Shown: positions 42,996 through 53,673 of the stretch, in pieces
Position numbering within the stretch: the first letter of the stretch is position 1
Layout of the letters: every line of letters starts with the position of its first letter
Assembly: GCA_020852655.1 (NCBI GenBank)
Contig: JADZAI010000016.1
Coordinates: 20,788-84,787 of the forward strand
From: Alphaproteobacteria bacterium
GTDB lineage: Bacteria > Pseudomonadota > Alphaproteobacteria > Micropepsales > Micropepsaceae
Length of the DNA: 64,000 nt
Reading direction: 5' to 3'
Translations under genes and position numbers: made by a program
Notes under the pieces: generated by a model
Told to the model about the DNA's origin: nothing
The model's input: only the letters and a program-made list of their open reading frames with translations
Database searches by the model: none

Positions 42996-44141
42996 TCAGC
43001 CCGCGCGCCCGAGGCTCGGGTCGATGAGATATTTCTCGCCCGTCGCGCGCTTCGCATAGACGCGGAGATTGTCGAGGTTCAGCGCATCGGCGAGCGAGAT
43101 GACCTTGGTGTAGTGGCTGGCGAAGGTCGTCTTCAGCTCGCGCAGCACGCGCTGGCGCAGCTTCTCGGTGCCGGCCGGGCCGATCTTTTGCAGGAACGGC
43201 GTCAGCAGCCAGCCGCCGAGGCCCCACGAGAAGCCGAACGAGCGCGTCAGCTCGGTGGGCGCCATGTCGAGGCCGCCATAGATATAGACCTGCTTGTAGA
43301 CCGACGAGCCGTAGCGGTTGAACTCGGTCGCCGTGCGGCTCGCCGCGGCTTCCATGCAGGTCAGGATCTGCCCGGCCAGCCTGCCCCCGCCGATCGCGTC
43401 GAAGGCGATCGTCGCACCGGTCGCGGCGAGCGCCTCGGTCAGGTCGGACATGAAGCCGGGCGCCGCCGAATTGCAGACATGCTCGGCGCCGATGCCCGTC
43501 AGCAGCTTCGCCTGCTCGGCGCTGCGCACGATGTTCACCAGCTTCACGCCGTCGGCCTTGCAGATCTTCACCAGCATCTGCCCCAGATTGGAGGCCGCCG
43601 CGGTGTGGACCAGCGCCTTGTGGCCCTCCATCCGCATCGTCTCGACCATGCCGAGCGCGGTCAGCGGGTTGACGAAGCACGAGGCGCCTTCCGCCGCGGT
43701 CGTGCCCTCGGGCAGCACCAGCACGTCGGCCGCGTTGAGCACGCGATACTCGGCATACATCGCGCCGCCCAGCATCGCGACCGTGCGGCCGATCAGCTTC
43801 TGCGCCTCCGCCGCCTCGCCCGCCGCGATCACCGTGCCGGCGCCTTCGTTGCCGGCCGCCATCGACTGGTCCAGCCGCGCCGCCATCGCGCGCAGCATGT
43901 TCGCGGCGACCGGCGCGGTGACCACCTGCGCATCGCCGCTGCCCGTCGCCGTCGCGCTCTTCGGATCGACCGGCCCGAGCAGCAGCCCGAGATCCGACGG
44001 GTTGATCGGCGTCGCCTCGACGCGCACGACGATCTGCCCGGCCTTCGGCTGCGGGACGGGCGTGCGCTGGAGGCTCAGCTCCAGTTCGCCGCTCTTCTTC
44101 ACGAGCGAACGGAGCTGAAGACCGGATTGGGGGTGTGACAC
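42996..44141 (-). CDS. Zinc-binding-type alcohol dehydrogenase/quinone oxidoreductase (MDR)
   Basis: A 381-residue medium-chain dehydrogenase/reductase. VRVEATPINPSDLGLLLG near residues 37-54 and GNEGAGTVIAAG are typical of the quinone-reductase branch, and the nucleotide loop is HTAAASNLGQMLVKIC. I see no full zinc-ligand set, so it is probably a zinc-free reductase. I chose the GTG at 44141 (GAGAGG upstream) over an ATG at 44252, which would overlap the divergent hydrolase gene. Confidence 0.85.
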   Translation of the reverse strand: MSHPQSGLQLRSLVKKSGELELSLQRTPVPQPKAGQIVVRVEATPINPSDLGLLLGPVDPKSATATGSGDAQVVTAPVAANMLRAMAARLDQSMAAGNEGAGTVIAAGEAAEAQKLIGRTVAMLGGAMYAEYRVLNAADVLVLPEGTTAAEGASCFVNPLTALGMVETMRMEGHKALVHTAAASNLGQMLVKICKADGVKLVNIVRSAEQAKLLTGIGAEHVCNSAAPGFMSDLTEALAATGATIAFDAIGGGRLAGQILTCMEAAASRTATEFNRYGSSVYKQVYIYGGLDMAPTELTRSFGFSWGLGGWLLTPFLQKIGPAGTEKLRQRVLRELKTTFASHYTKVISLADALNLDNLRVYAKRATGEKYLIDPSLGRAG

Positions 44142-44214
44142 GGGCGCCTCTCTGGCCTGGTTTCCTGTTGGCGCGACCCTAGCACCCTTCGCGGTTTTGT
44201 TGCACCAAGCGGCC

Positions 44215-45087
44215 ATGACGACGACGCACGGACCGGTTTCGCACAGCTTCATCTCGCAGCGGCTGCGCCTGCACTATGTCGAATGGGGCCGCCCCGACGC
44301 GCCGGCCATCGTGCTGGTGCATGGCGGGCGCGACCATTGCCGAAGCTGGGACTGGGTGGCGCGCGAGCTCGCGCGCGACTGGCGCGTGATCGCGCCGGAC
44401 CTGCGCGGCCACGGCGACAGCGCCTGGTCGCCCGACGGCGAGTATTCGATCCTCTCGCATATCTACGACCTCGCGCAGCTCATCCATCAGCTCAGGATCG
44501 CGCCGATGCCGATCGTCGCCCATTCGCTCGGCGGCAATATCGCGCTGCGCTACACCGGCCTCTATCCCGGGAACGTGACCAAGATCGCCGCGCTCGAAGG
44601 GCTCGGCCCCTCGCCCAGGATGCAGGCCGAGATGCAGCAGACGCCCTTCGAGACGCGCTGGCGGGCGTGGATCGAGAACAAGCGCGCCGCCTCGGGCCGC
44701 ACGCCGCGGCGCTATGCGACGCTCGACGAGGCCTATCGGCGCATGAAGGAGGAGAACGCCCAGCTCAGCGACGAGCAGGCGCGCCACCTCACCGTCCACG
44801 GCGTCAGCCAGAACGAGGACGGCACCTATAGCTGGAAGTTCGACAACTACCAGCGCGTCTGGCCGCCGGTCGACGCCACGGCCGACCAGATCGCCCAGCT
44901 CTGGAGCGCCATCGCATGCCCGACCCTGCTCTGCTACGGCGAGAAGAGCTGGGCCTCGAATCCCGAGCAGGACGGCCGCATCCGCTATTTCCGCAACGCC
45001 AGGGTCGTCGCCTTCCCCGACGCCGGCCACTGGCTCCACCACGACCAGTTCGACCGCTTCATGTCCGAACTGCGGGCCTTCCTCTGA
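44215..45087 (+). CDS. Alpha/beta hydrolase
   Basis: A 290-residue alpha/beta-fold hydrolase. The oxyanion stretch VLVHGGRDHCRSWD, the nucleophile Ser104 in VAHSLGGNIA and the catalytic His272 in DAGHWLHH are all present. It is divergent from the MDR gene and convergent with the Baeyer-Villiger-type monooxygenase gene 11 bases beyond its end. Ester or lactone products of such a monooxygenase are typical substrates for this kind of hydrolase, but the link is inferred from proximity. Confidence 0.88.
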   Translation: MTTTHGPVSHSFISQRLRLHYVEWGRPDAPAIVLVHGGRDHCRSWDWVARELARDWRVIAPDLRGHGDSAWSPDGEYSILSHIYDLAQLIHQLRIAPMPIVAHSLGGNIALRYTGLYPGNVTKIAALEGLGPSPRMQAEMQQTPFETRWRAWIENKRAASGRTPRRYATLDEAYRRMKEENAQLSDEQARHLTVHGVSQNEDGTYSWKFDNYQRVWPPVDATADQIAQLWSAIACPTLLCYGEKSWASNPEQDGRIRYFRNARVVAFPDAGHWLHHDQFDRFMSELRAFL

Positions 45088-45098
45088 CGGCGCGCGCC

Positions 45099-46961
<1,863 letters not shown>

Positions 46962-47067
46962 GGGTCTGTTCCTCCTGCCCTTGAACGGTCTCACGCCGCC
47001 CTTGGCACAGGAGAGACTAGAGGCAGGCGCGGGCCGAGCGCAACGCGCCGTCGCCGCCGCGGCTCCG

Positions 47068-47520
47068 CTACAACAGTACGACGTCGTCCGGCGGTGACGG
47101 CGCGACGTCGTCCGGCGGTGACGGTAGCGTAACCCTGGCGCGCAGCAGGCGGGTCAGGCGCAGCAGCAGGACCTCGTCGCGGAAGGGCTTTGCCAGATAA
47201 TCGTTCGCACCGAGCGCAATGGCCGTCCTTACATCCTCTGCACGTTGCCGCGCCGTCATCATCATCACCGGCACGCGGGCGGTCGTCGTGTTCGCCTTCA
47301 GCGCCTTGAGCACGCCGAAGCCGTCGAGCTCCGGCAAGTTGACATCCAGGAGGACGGCATGCGGCGGGCGCGCCGTGATGCCTTGCAGCGCATCGCGTCC
47401 GTCGCGGGCGTAGCCGACCTGATAGCCCGCCACGGTCAGCCGCGTGCGCAACAGGTCCAGCACGCCGCGGTCGTCTTCCGCCACGAATATCTGGGGCGCC
47501 CAGGTTTCAGGCGGCGGCAT
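47068..47520 (-). CDS. Response regulator (single receiver domain)
   Basis: A 150-residue CheY-like receiver. The acidic pair is in IFVAEDDRG, the phospho-acceptor Asp in AVLLDVNLPELDGFG and the Lys in DYLAKPF. There is no output domain, so it signals by protein contact. The C-terminal tail carries two copies of PSPPDDV made by a 24-base tandem duplication at 47079-47124. The start overlaps the end of the hybrid kinase gene by 14 bases, making it the obvious phosphorylation partner. Confidence 0.88.
   Translation of the reverse strand: MPPPETWAPQIFVAEDDRGVLDLLRTRLTVAGYQVGYARDGRDALQGITARPPHAVLLDVNLPELDGFGVLKALKANTTTARVPVMMMTARQRAEDVRTAIALGANDYLAKPFRDEVLLLRLTRLLRARVTLPSPPDDVAPSPPDDVVLL
47079..47124. 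repeat. 24-base tandem duplication at the response-regulator 3' end
   Basis: CGACGTCGTCCGGCGGTGACGG occurs at 47079-47100 and 47103-47124 (period 24), repeating eight residues in frame (PSPPDDVA). Confidence 0.8.
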
Positions 47521-50293
47521 CGGCTTCGCTCCTGGCTGTCGGATCGTCGAATACTGCGGCGATGGCGTTGCGCAAGGCGGCCGCCGTAAGCGGCTTGCTC
47601 ACGATGCCGTCGAAGATGCCTTCGCCGAGGTCGGGAAAGCGGTCGGCCGAGAAAGCGAGAATGGGCGTGCGCGCATTCGGCCCGTCGCCGCGCCGGATGC
47701 GCAGGGCCGCCGCCTTTCCGTCGAGAACCGGCATGCGCAGGTCCATGAGGATGAGATCGAAAGCCTCCTGGCCGGCCATGGCGACCGCAAGCTTGCCGTT
47801 CTCGGCTTCCGAAAGCTCCACCTCGAACGGCCCGAGCAAGGCACGGACGAGCTTGCGGTTCACCGCGCTGTCCTCGGCCAGCAGAATGCGGATGCCGGGG
47901 GGCAATCCGGCAACCGGCGTTCCGGCTTCGGCTGCGGGTTGCGGGACCGGCGCGGGAATCCGGAACCAGAACATCGAACCCTGGCCGGACACGGTCTCCA
48001 CGCCGATCGTGCCGCCCATCGCCTCCACGAGGCCCTTGCAGATCGCCAGGCCGAGGCCGGTACCGCTGTGCCGGCGCGTGGACGATGCGTCGACTTGCGA
48101 GAAGCGCTGGAAAAGACGCGGCACGTATTCGGCCTGAATGCCCGGCCCGGTATCGTGCACCCGCACATCCAGCAGGCCGTCCTGATGGCCGAGATACACA
48201 TCGACCGCGCCCTGCTGCGTGAACTTCAGCGCATTGCCGACGAGATTGAGAACGAGCTGGCGCAGCCGGTCGGGGTCCAGCGCCACGCTCGGAGGAACGT
48301 CCGGCGCAACGGTCAGGCTGAGGGCGATCTGCTTCTCGGATGCCGCCTGTTCGAAGAGTTCGATGCTTTCGCGCAGGAGAGCGGCCGGCGAAGTCGGCTG
48401 GGGGCGGATTTCGACCTGCCCCGCCTCGAGCCGGGAAAAATCCAGGATGTCGTTGACCGTCGTCAGCAACGCCCGGCCGGCGACCAAAGCGCGCTCGATA
48501 TAGCCGCGCGCCTCGGCACCGAGGTCGGGCTGTTCCTGCACGAGCCGCGAGAAGCCGAGCATCGCGGTCAGCGGCGTGCGCAGCTCGTGGCTCATATTGG
48601 CCAGGAACTCCGACTTCACGGCGGCCGAGTCTTCCGCTTCGCGACGTGCGTCGAGCAGTTCGGCCTCGAGCCGCTTGCGCGCCGTGATGTCGCGGAAGGC
48701 CGAGATATATTCGACGACCTCGCCCTGCGCGTCCCGAACGAGCGTCGGATTGCCCTCCGCCCAGACCTCGCGTCCATCGCCTGTCCTGATCTTGTATTCC
48801 CGCCGCACGGTGTCGTCGGGCTCCGGACCGGAGAACAGTTTGGTGAACACGGCCTTGGCGTGATCCAGGCTTTCCGGCGCGACGACATGCATGACCGACC
48901 GGCCGATCAGCTCCTCCGGCTCGTAGCCGAATTTGCGGCACGAAGGGGAAACATAGCGGAGGATACCGTCCCGGCCGGCCCGGACGATCACGTCGCTCGC
49001 CTTGTCGGCGAGTTCCCGGTAGCGCGCCTCGCTTTGCTCCAGCGCCACCGAAAGCCCGCGCCGCGCCGTCACGTCACGGATGACGCCGATCACCTCTCGC
49101 GGCCGGCCGGCATCGTCGCGCACGAGGCTGAGGCTCGTCTCGACCCAGACCTCCCGGTCGTCCCGGTGGAGCGCGCGATGCTTGACTGTGCATTGCCCGC
49201 CCGTCTCCATCAAATCGTAGAAGGCCGCTTCGACCATGCCGCGATCGTCGGGATGGACGATGCCGATCACGCCGATGCCCGAAAGTTCGTCGATCGCGTA
49301 GCCGACGATGTTGGAAATGCCGGGCGACACATAGGGGCTGGTGCCGTCCGGCATGATGCGGATGACCGCGTCGGCCATATTGTCGGCCAGCAGGCGATAG
49401 CGGGCCTCGCTTCGCTGCACCGCGCGCAGCGTCTCCACACTCTCGGTCACGTCCTGGAATACGCCGATGACCGCTTCGACCTGGCCGTTGCCGTCGAGCT
49501 CGACGGTGGCCTTGGACAGGACGTGGCGTATCCTGCCATCGGGCTCCAGGAAGCGGAGCTGGAACTGGTAGCCCTTCTTCTCCTCCACGGCCGCCTTCAG
49601 ATGCGCCTCGACAAGAGGGCGGTCGTCGGGGTGATAGAAGGCCAGCGCGTCGTCGAGCTTCAGGTCGAAGCTGTCCCGGCTGACGCCGTGAATGCGGTAG
49701 ACCTCGTCCGACCATTGAAGCTCGCCGGTGGCCGGCTCGAAACGCCAGCTTCCGATATTGACCATCGACTCGGCCAGCTCGAGCAGGCGCTCATTTTCCT
49801 GTGCAGCGAACGTGACGCGACGCAACTCGAGTTCGCTCACCGCAGCTTCGGCAAGCATCGCCAGGCGCCGCAGGTCGCGCTCATCGGTATGCGGACGCGG
49901 CTTGGTGTCGAGCACGCAGAGCGCGCCCAGCTTCGCGCCGGACGGCGATACCAGCGGCGCGCCGGCGTAGAAGCGGATGCCCGGTTCGCCGGTCACCAGC
50001 TTGTTTGCCGCGAACCGCGGATCCTGCGCCGCATCCGCGACCACCAGCGTGCGGCCCTCCGGGTCGCGCACGACATGGTCGCAGAAGGCGATGTCGCGCG
50101 GAATCTCCACAGGGATGTCGCCGTATCTGGCCTTTCCCCACTGGCGCCTCGCATCGACCAGCGACACGAGGGCCATCGGGGCGTCGAACAGGTCTGCGGC
50201 GAGTGCCGCGAGGCGGTCGAACGCAGGTTCGGGCGCTGTATCCAGGATACGGTACGAATGCAGGATCGCGAGGCGATCGCCGTCTTGATCCAT
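47507..50293 (-). CDS. Soluble hybrid histidine kinase (GAF, three PAS, HisKA, HATPase, receiver)
   Basis: A 928-residue sensor kinase without membrane helices. A GAF domain (about 22-158) senses a small ligand or redox state. Three PAS units follow (about 168-285, 295-412, 420-540). The phospho-acceptor is His569 in FLANMSHELRTPL, then the ATPase domain with N, G1 (DTGPGI) and G2 (GTGLGLAI) boxes. A C-terminal receiver (ILLAEDSAVNRKL, LILMDLRMPVLDG) completes the hybrid. I used the ATG at 50293. The single-receiver protein next to it is the likely output. It is divergent from the RTX gene, which it may control. Confidence 0.9.
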   Translation of the reverse strand: MDQDGDRLAILHSYRILDTAPEPAFDRLAALAADLFDAPMALVSLVDARRQWGKARYGDIPVEIPRDIAFCDHVVRDPEGRTLVVADAAQDPRFAANKLVTGEPGIRFYAGAPLVSPSGAKLGALCVLDTKPRPHTDERDLRRLAMLAEAAVSELELRRVTFAAQENERLLELAESMVNIGSWRFEPATGELQWSDEVYRIHGVSRDSFDLKLDDALAFYHPDDRPLVEAHLKAAVEEKKGYQFQLRFLEPDGRIRHVLSKATVELDGNGQVEAVIGVFQDVTESVETLRAVQRSEARYRLLADNMADAVIRIMPDGTSPYVSPGISNIVGYAIDELSGIGVIGIVHPDDRGMVEAAFYDLMETGGQCTVKHRALHRDDREVWVETSLSLVRDDAGRPREVIGVIRDVTARRGLSVALEQSEARYRELADKASDVIVRAGRDGILRYVSPSCRKFGYEPEELIGRSVMHVVAPESLDHAKAVFTKLFSGPEPDDTVRREYKIRTGDGREVWAEGNPTLVRDAQGEVVEYISAFRDITARKRLEAELLDARREAEDSAAVKSEFLANMSHELRTPLTAMLGFSRLVQEQPDLGAEARGYIERALVAGRALLTTVNDILDFSRLEAGQVEIRPQPTSPAALLRESIELFEQAASEKQIALSLTVAPDVPPSVALDPDRLRQLVLNLVGNALKFTQQGAVDVYLGHQDGLLDVRVHDTGPGIQAEYVPRLFQRFSQVDASSTRRHSGTGLGLAICKGLVEAMGGTIGVETVSGQGSMFWFRIPAPVPQPAAEAGTPVAGLPPGIRILLAEDSAVNRKLVRALLGPFEVELSEAENGKLAVAMAGQEAFDLILMDLRMPVLDGKAAALRIRRGDGPNARTPILAFSADRFPDLGEGIFDGIVSKPLTAAALRNAIAAVFDDPTARSEADAAA

Positions 50294-50357
50294 GGGCCGC
50301 TGTCTTGTTGTGGCCGAACCACGCAGGGTATCACGCACCGCATCGAACTACCCGTTA

Positions 50358-50384
50358 CACGGTAAATTCTTTGTCAAAACCGTG
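50358..50384. promoter_or_regulatory. Inverted repeat between hybrid kinase and RTX genes
   Basis: CACGGT (50358-50363) and ACCGTG (50379-50384) form an inverted repeat with a 15-base AT-rich centre, in the 204-base divergent region. A tandem TGCGCCGG repeat (50383-50400) and a CCCCC/GGGGG hairpin (50404-50418) follow towards the RTX start. A regulatory role is a guess from placement. Confidence 0.35.
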
Positions 50385-50497
50385 CGCCGGAATGCGCCGG
50401 CATCCCCCTAAACGGGGGTATACCCTCGCGTCGCCTACCCATGATTGCTTCCCCGCGCCCGCCCTGTCGCGGGGCGTGTCTTGGGGAACGCACGATC

Positions 50498-53236
50498 ATG
50501 CCGGCCAGCTTCTGGGATAGCGAGTTCCAGGTTTCCGACGCCGACCAGGGCACGCGGCAAACGACGCTCCAGACCGTCGCGGTCCTGCCCGACGGGCGCA
50601 CGGTGGTCGTCTGGGCCGCCGACCTGGCGGAGGGCGACGGCGGCACGGGCGGCGACGGCAACACCGCAATCCGCGCCTGCATCCTCAATCCGGACGGCAC
50701 CCCAGCCGGCGCCGACGTCCTGGTCAACACGACCACCGCCGGCGGGCAGGGCGGCGCCGCCGTCGCCGTCCTCACCGACGGCCGCTTCGTCGTCACCTGG
50801 ACCTCGCACGAGAACGGCGACGGCGGCGCCATCACCGGCGACAACTGCGTCCGGGCCCGCGTCTTCAATGCCGACGGCAGCGCCGCCGTCTACAACGGCA
50901 GCTCCGCCGACTTCGTCGTCAACACCTTGCCCGGCCAGGACGAATACAACGCCGAGGTCGTCGCCCTCACCAATGGCGGCTTCGTCATCGGCTATGGCGG
51001 CCCTGCGGTCGAGACCGCCTTCGCGGCGCACGACGTCCAGGCCCGCGTCTTCACCGCCACCGGCCCCGCCGGCAACAGCTTCGTCGCCAACGACACCGAC
51101 AGTCACGAGCTGTTCTCGTCGATCACCGCGCTCTCCGGCGGCGGCTTCGTCATGAGCTGGGTCGACGCCTTCCCGCACAACAGCTTCCCCAACGGCGCGG
51201 GCTACAACGTCGTCGCCCGCGTCTTCAGCGCGAACGGGGCGCCGGTCGGGCCCTCCTTCCTGCTCGCCACGACGCCCACCACGCAGACCTCGTCCAGCGC
51301 CCTCGGCCAGCCGCACGTCGCCGCGCTCGCCGATGGCGGCTTCGCCGCCGCCTGGACCTTTCCCATTCCGGGCGACGGCGGCGACGGGACTTCCACCTCG
51401 ATCCGCGGCCGCGTCTTCAACGCCGACGGCACGCCCCGCGCCGTCAACGGCTCCACCGCCGACTTCCAGATCAACACGACCGCCAATTTCGACCAGCGGC
51501 TCGCCAACATCGCCGGCCTCGCCGACGGCCGCTTCCTCGTCAGCTTCTGGTCCCGCGACGCCGGCGACGGCAACGCGAGCGACACGCTCCTCGCCCGCCT
51601 CTACAACGCCGACGGCACACCCGACGGCGCCAACTTCGTGCTCAACCAGGGCCCCGGCCTCTCCTTCGGCGCCACCGAGGGCTCGCCCAGCGACCTCGTC
51701 CAGACCGCCGACGGCCGCATCCTCGCGATCTACAGCAACGAAGGCGCCAACATCGTGCTGGGACGCTATCTGGAGCTTGCCACCGCCGCTGTCGGCCTCA
51801 ACGGCTCCGGCAGCGCCAACAGGCTCTTCGGCACCCGCTTCAACGATACGCTGAACGGCGGCAGCGGCGACGACAGCCTCTACGGCGGCGACGGCAACGA
51901 TACGCTCACCGGCGGCAACGGCACGGATCTGCTGTCGGGCGGCGGCGGCAACGATACCTACGTCAATCCCAACGGCGACAACATCACCGAAGGCGCCGGC
52001 GGCGGCATCGACACCGTCAACAGCGACACAACGACAACACTCGGCGACAACCTGGAACGCCTCATCCTCTCCGGTACCGCGGCCGCAAACGGCACCGGAA
52101 ATGCGCTCGCCAACCAGCTCTCCGGCAATAGCGGCAACAACCTCCTCACCGGACTCGACGGCGCCGACACCCTGACCGGCGGTGCCGGCAACGATACGCT
52201 CGACGGCGGCAACGCCGGCGACACGCTGCGCGGCGGCGTCGGCAACGATACCTACGTCAACCCCACCGGCGACAGCGTCGAGGAACTCGCCGATCAGGGC
52301 ACCGACACCGTCCAAAGCGACGCGAGCTACACGCTGGGCGCCCATGTCGAGCGCCTGTTCCTGACCGGCGGCGCCGCCATCGACGGTACCGGCAACAGCC
52401 TCGCCAACATCATCCAGGGGAACGCCGGCAACAACGCGCTCTACGGCCTCGACGGCGACGATACGCTCCAGGGCGGCAACGGCAACGACACGCTGTCCGG
52501 CGGCAACGGCCTCGACAGTCTCTCCGGCGGGAGCGGCAGCGACACCTATATCGACCCCGGCGCCGACATCATCGTCGAATCCGCCGGCGGCGGCACGGAC
52601 AGCGTCCAAACCGGCGCGTCCTACAGCCTCGCCAACGAAAACCTCGAGCGCCTGTTCCTGACGGGAACGGATGACATCGGCGGCAGCGGCAACTCGGCCG
52701 CCAATCTGATACAGGGCAACGCGGGCGCCAATACGCTGAGCGGCTTGGCGGGTGCGGATACATTGCAGGGCGGCGCGGGAAACGACTCGCTCGACGGCGG
52801 CGACGGCGCCGACCTCCTCGTCGGCGGCCCGGGCCGGGACCGCCTCACGCCTGGGCCGGACGCGGCAAGCGACACCCTCCGCTTCGCGGCGGCCGCCGAC
52901 TCCACCGGGGTCAACCGCGACCTCGTGATCGGCCTCGACCTCGCCAGGGACAAGATCGACCTGCCGGCGGTCCCCGTTACGATCGCGGGATTGGTCTCAG
53001 GCGGCGTGCTGAACGAAGCCGGCTTCAATGCCAATCTCGCATCGGCCATCGGCGCGAGCGTTCTCGCCGCCAATGGTGCCGTGCTCTTCGATCCCTCCAG
53101 CGGCACGGCCGACTATGCCGACACGCTGTATCTCATCGTCGACGCCAACGGAGTTGCCGGCTATCAGGCGAACGCGGATTACGTGCTCCAGCTTCAGGGC
53201 GCCAGCGGCACGCTCGACACCTCGGACTTCGTCTGA
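50498..53236 (+). CDS. Large RTX-type calcium-binding secreted protein
   Basis: A 912-residue acidic protein. Residues 1 to about 435 are repeated beta units, each with a core like 'ALxDGGFVVxWxS...RVFNADGTP', suggesting a propeller or beta-stack. Residues about 440-790 hold RTX nonapeptide blocks (GGSGDDSLYGGDGNDTLTGG and others) alternating with a spacer of about 90 residues (ERLFLTG...GTGNSLAN), three near-copies. The C-terminus (DTLRFAAA...IDLPA...LDTSDFV) is the uncleaved type I secretion signal type seen in serralysin-like proteins. There is no N-terminal signal peptide, as expected for type I export. No transporter genes are in the window. Role unknown: adhesin, S-layer-like or enzyme. 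ATG 50498 chosen, GGGGAAC upstream. Confidence 0.85.
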   Translation: MPASFWDSEFQVSDADQGTRQTTLQTVAVLPDGRTVVVWAADLAEGDGGTGGDGNTAIRACILNPDGTPAGADVLVNTTTAGGQGGAAVAVLTDGRFVVTWTSHENGDGGAITGDNCVRARVFNADGSAAVYNGSSADFVVNTLPGQDEYNAEVVALTNGGFVIGYGGPAVETAFAAHDVQARVFTATGPAGNSFVANDTDSHELFSSITALSGGGFVMSWVDAFPHNSFPNGAGYNVVARVFSANGAPVGPSFLLATTPTTQTSSSALGQPHVAALADGGFAAAWTFPIPGDGGDGTSTSIRGRVFNADGTPRAVNGSTADFQINTTANFDQRLANIAGLADGRFLVSFWSRDAGDGNASDTLLARLYNADGTPDGANFVLNQGPGLSFGATEGSPSDLVQTADGRILAIYSNEGANIVLGRYLELATAAVGLNGSGSANRLFGTRFNDTLNGGSGDDSLYGGDGNDTLTGGNGTDLLSGGGGNDTYVNPNGDNITEGAGGGIDTVNSDTTTTLGDNLERLILSGTAAANGTGNALANQLSGNSGNNLLTGLDGADTLTGGAGNDTLDGGNAGDTLRGGVGNDTYVNPTGDSVEELADQGTDTVQSDASYTLGAHVERLFLTGGAAIDGTGNSLANIIQGNAGNNALYGLDGDDTLQGGNGNDTLSGGNGLDSLSGGSGSDTYIDPGADIIVESAGGGTDSVQTGASYSLANENLERLFLTGTDDIGGSGNSAANLIQGNAGANTLSGLAGADTLQGGAGNDSLDGGDGADLLVGGPGRDRLTPGPDAASDTLRFAAAADSTGVNRDLVIGLDLARDKIDLPAVPVTIAGLVSGGVLNEAGFNANLASAIGASVLAANGAVLFDPSSGTADYADTLYLIVDANGVAGYQANADYVLQLQGASGTLDTSDFV

Positions 53237-53238
53237 GT

Positions 53239-53673
53239 CTACTTCGCGGATCGCTGCGACAGCTTCTTCAGGCTGCCGACAATCTCGCGCCGGGCGGATT
53301 CATCCGTCTCCTTGTCCAACTGAATGAGGGCGCAAATCGACGTCGTGAAGAGCTGAGCGATGCGCGCCTGCATCGGCTCTTTCGAGTCGACATAGTCGCA
53401 CAGGCTGGATGCGACCTCGCTCACATCGGACCAGCCGAACGTGCTGGCGTGCCCCAGCAACTCGTTCGCGGTGCGATACACTTCATCGCGATCGAACGAA
53501 TCATGGGACACAAGCTCATGAAGCTTGGCGGCCGTCTTCGCCACTTCGTCGAACGCTGCCCCTCGCAGGCTTTCGAGATTCTGGCTGGCGGCCTCCAAAG
53601 CCGCGGCCACAGCTATGCCGCCTGGCTTCCCCAGCATCGCTTTCAGCTTGGTTTGCGGAAAGAAGCGCCTCAA
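53239..53673 (-). CDS. cheE: CheE-like protein, last gene of the che operon
   Basis: A 144-residue all-helical soluble protein without catalytic motifs. By position, as the last gene after a CheYIII-type gene, it corresponds to cheE of the Caulobacter crescentus che cluster. It contains KLHELVSHDSFDRDEVYRTANELLGHASTFGW, which resembles a helical-bundle segment of Hpt-like proteins, but no phospho-His motif can be named. It overlaps the upstream gene by 4 bases. Assignment is mainly by gene order. Confidence 0.65.
   Translation of the reverse strand: MRRFFPQTKLKAMLGKPGGIAVAAALEAASQNLESLRGAAFDEVAKTAAKLHELVSHDSFDRDEVYRTANELLGHASTFGWSDVSEVASSLCDYVDSKEPMQARIAQLFTTSICALIQLDKETDESARREIVGSLKKLSQRSAK

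Noticed and set aside
41217..44138. 973-codon open frame on the plus strand opposite the GMC and MDR genes
   Set aside because: It is antisense to two clear enzymes, is Arg/His/Ala/Gly-rich without domains, and is a product of high GC third positions.
47444..50365. 973-codon open frame opposite the hybrid histidine kinase
   Set aside because: Shadow of the kinase gene; the minus-strand frame has a full set of kinase motifs, the plus-strand frame none.
51830..52860. Glycine-rich repeat region as satellite or assembly artefact
   Set aside because: The repeats are in frame, encode calcium-binding GGxGxD nonapeptides and vary at third positions, so they are real RTX coding repeats.
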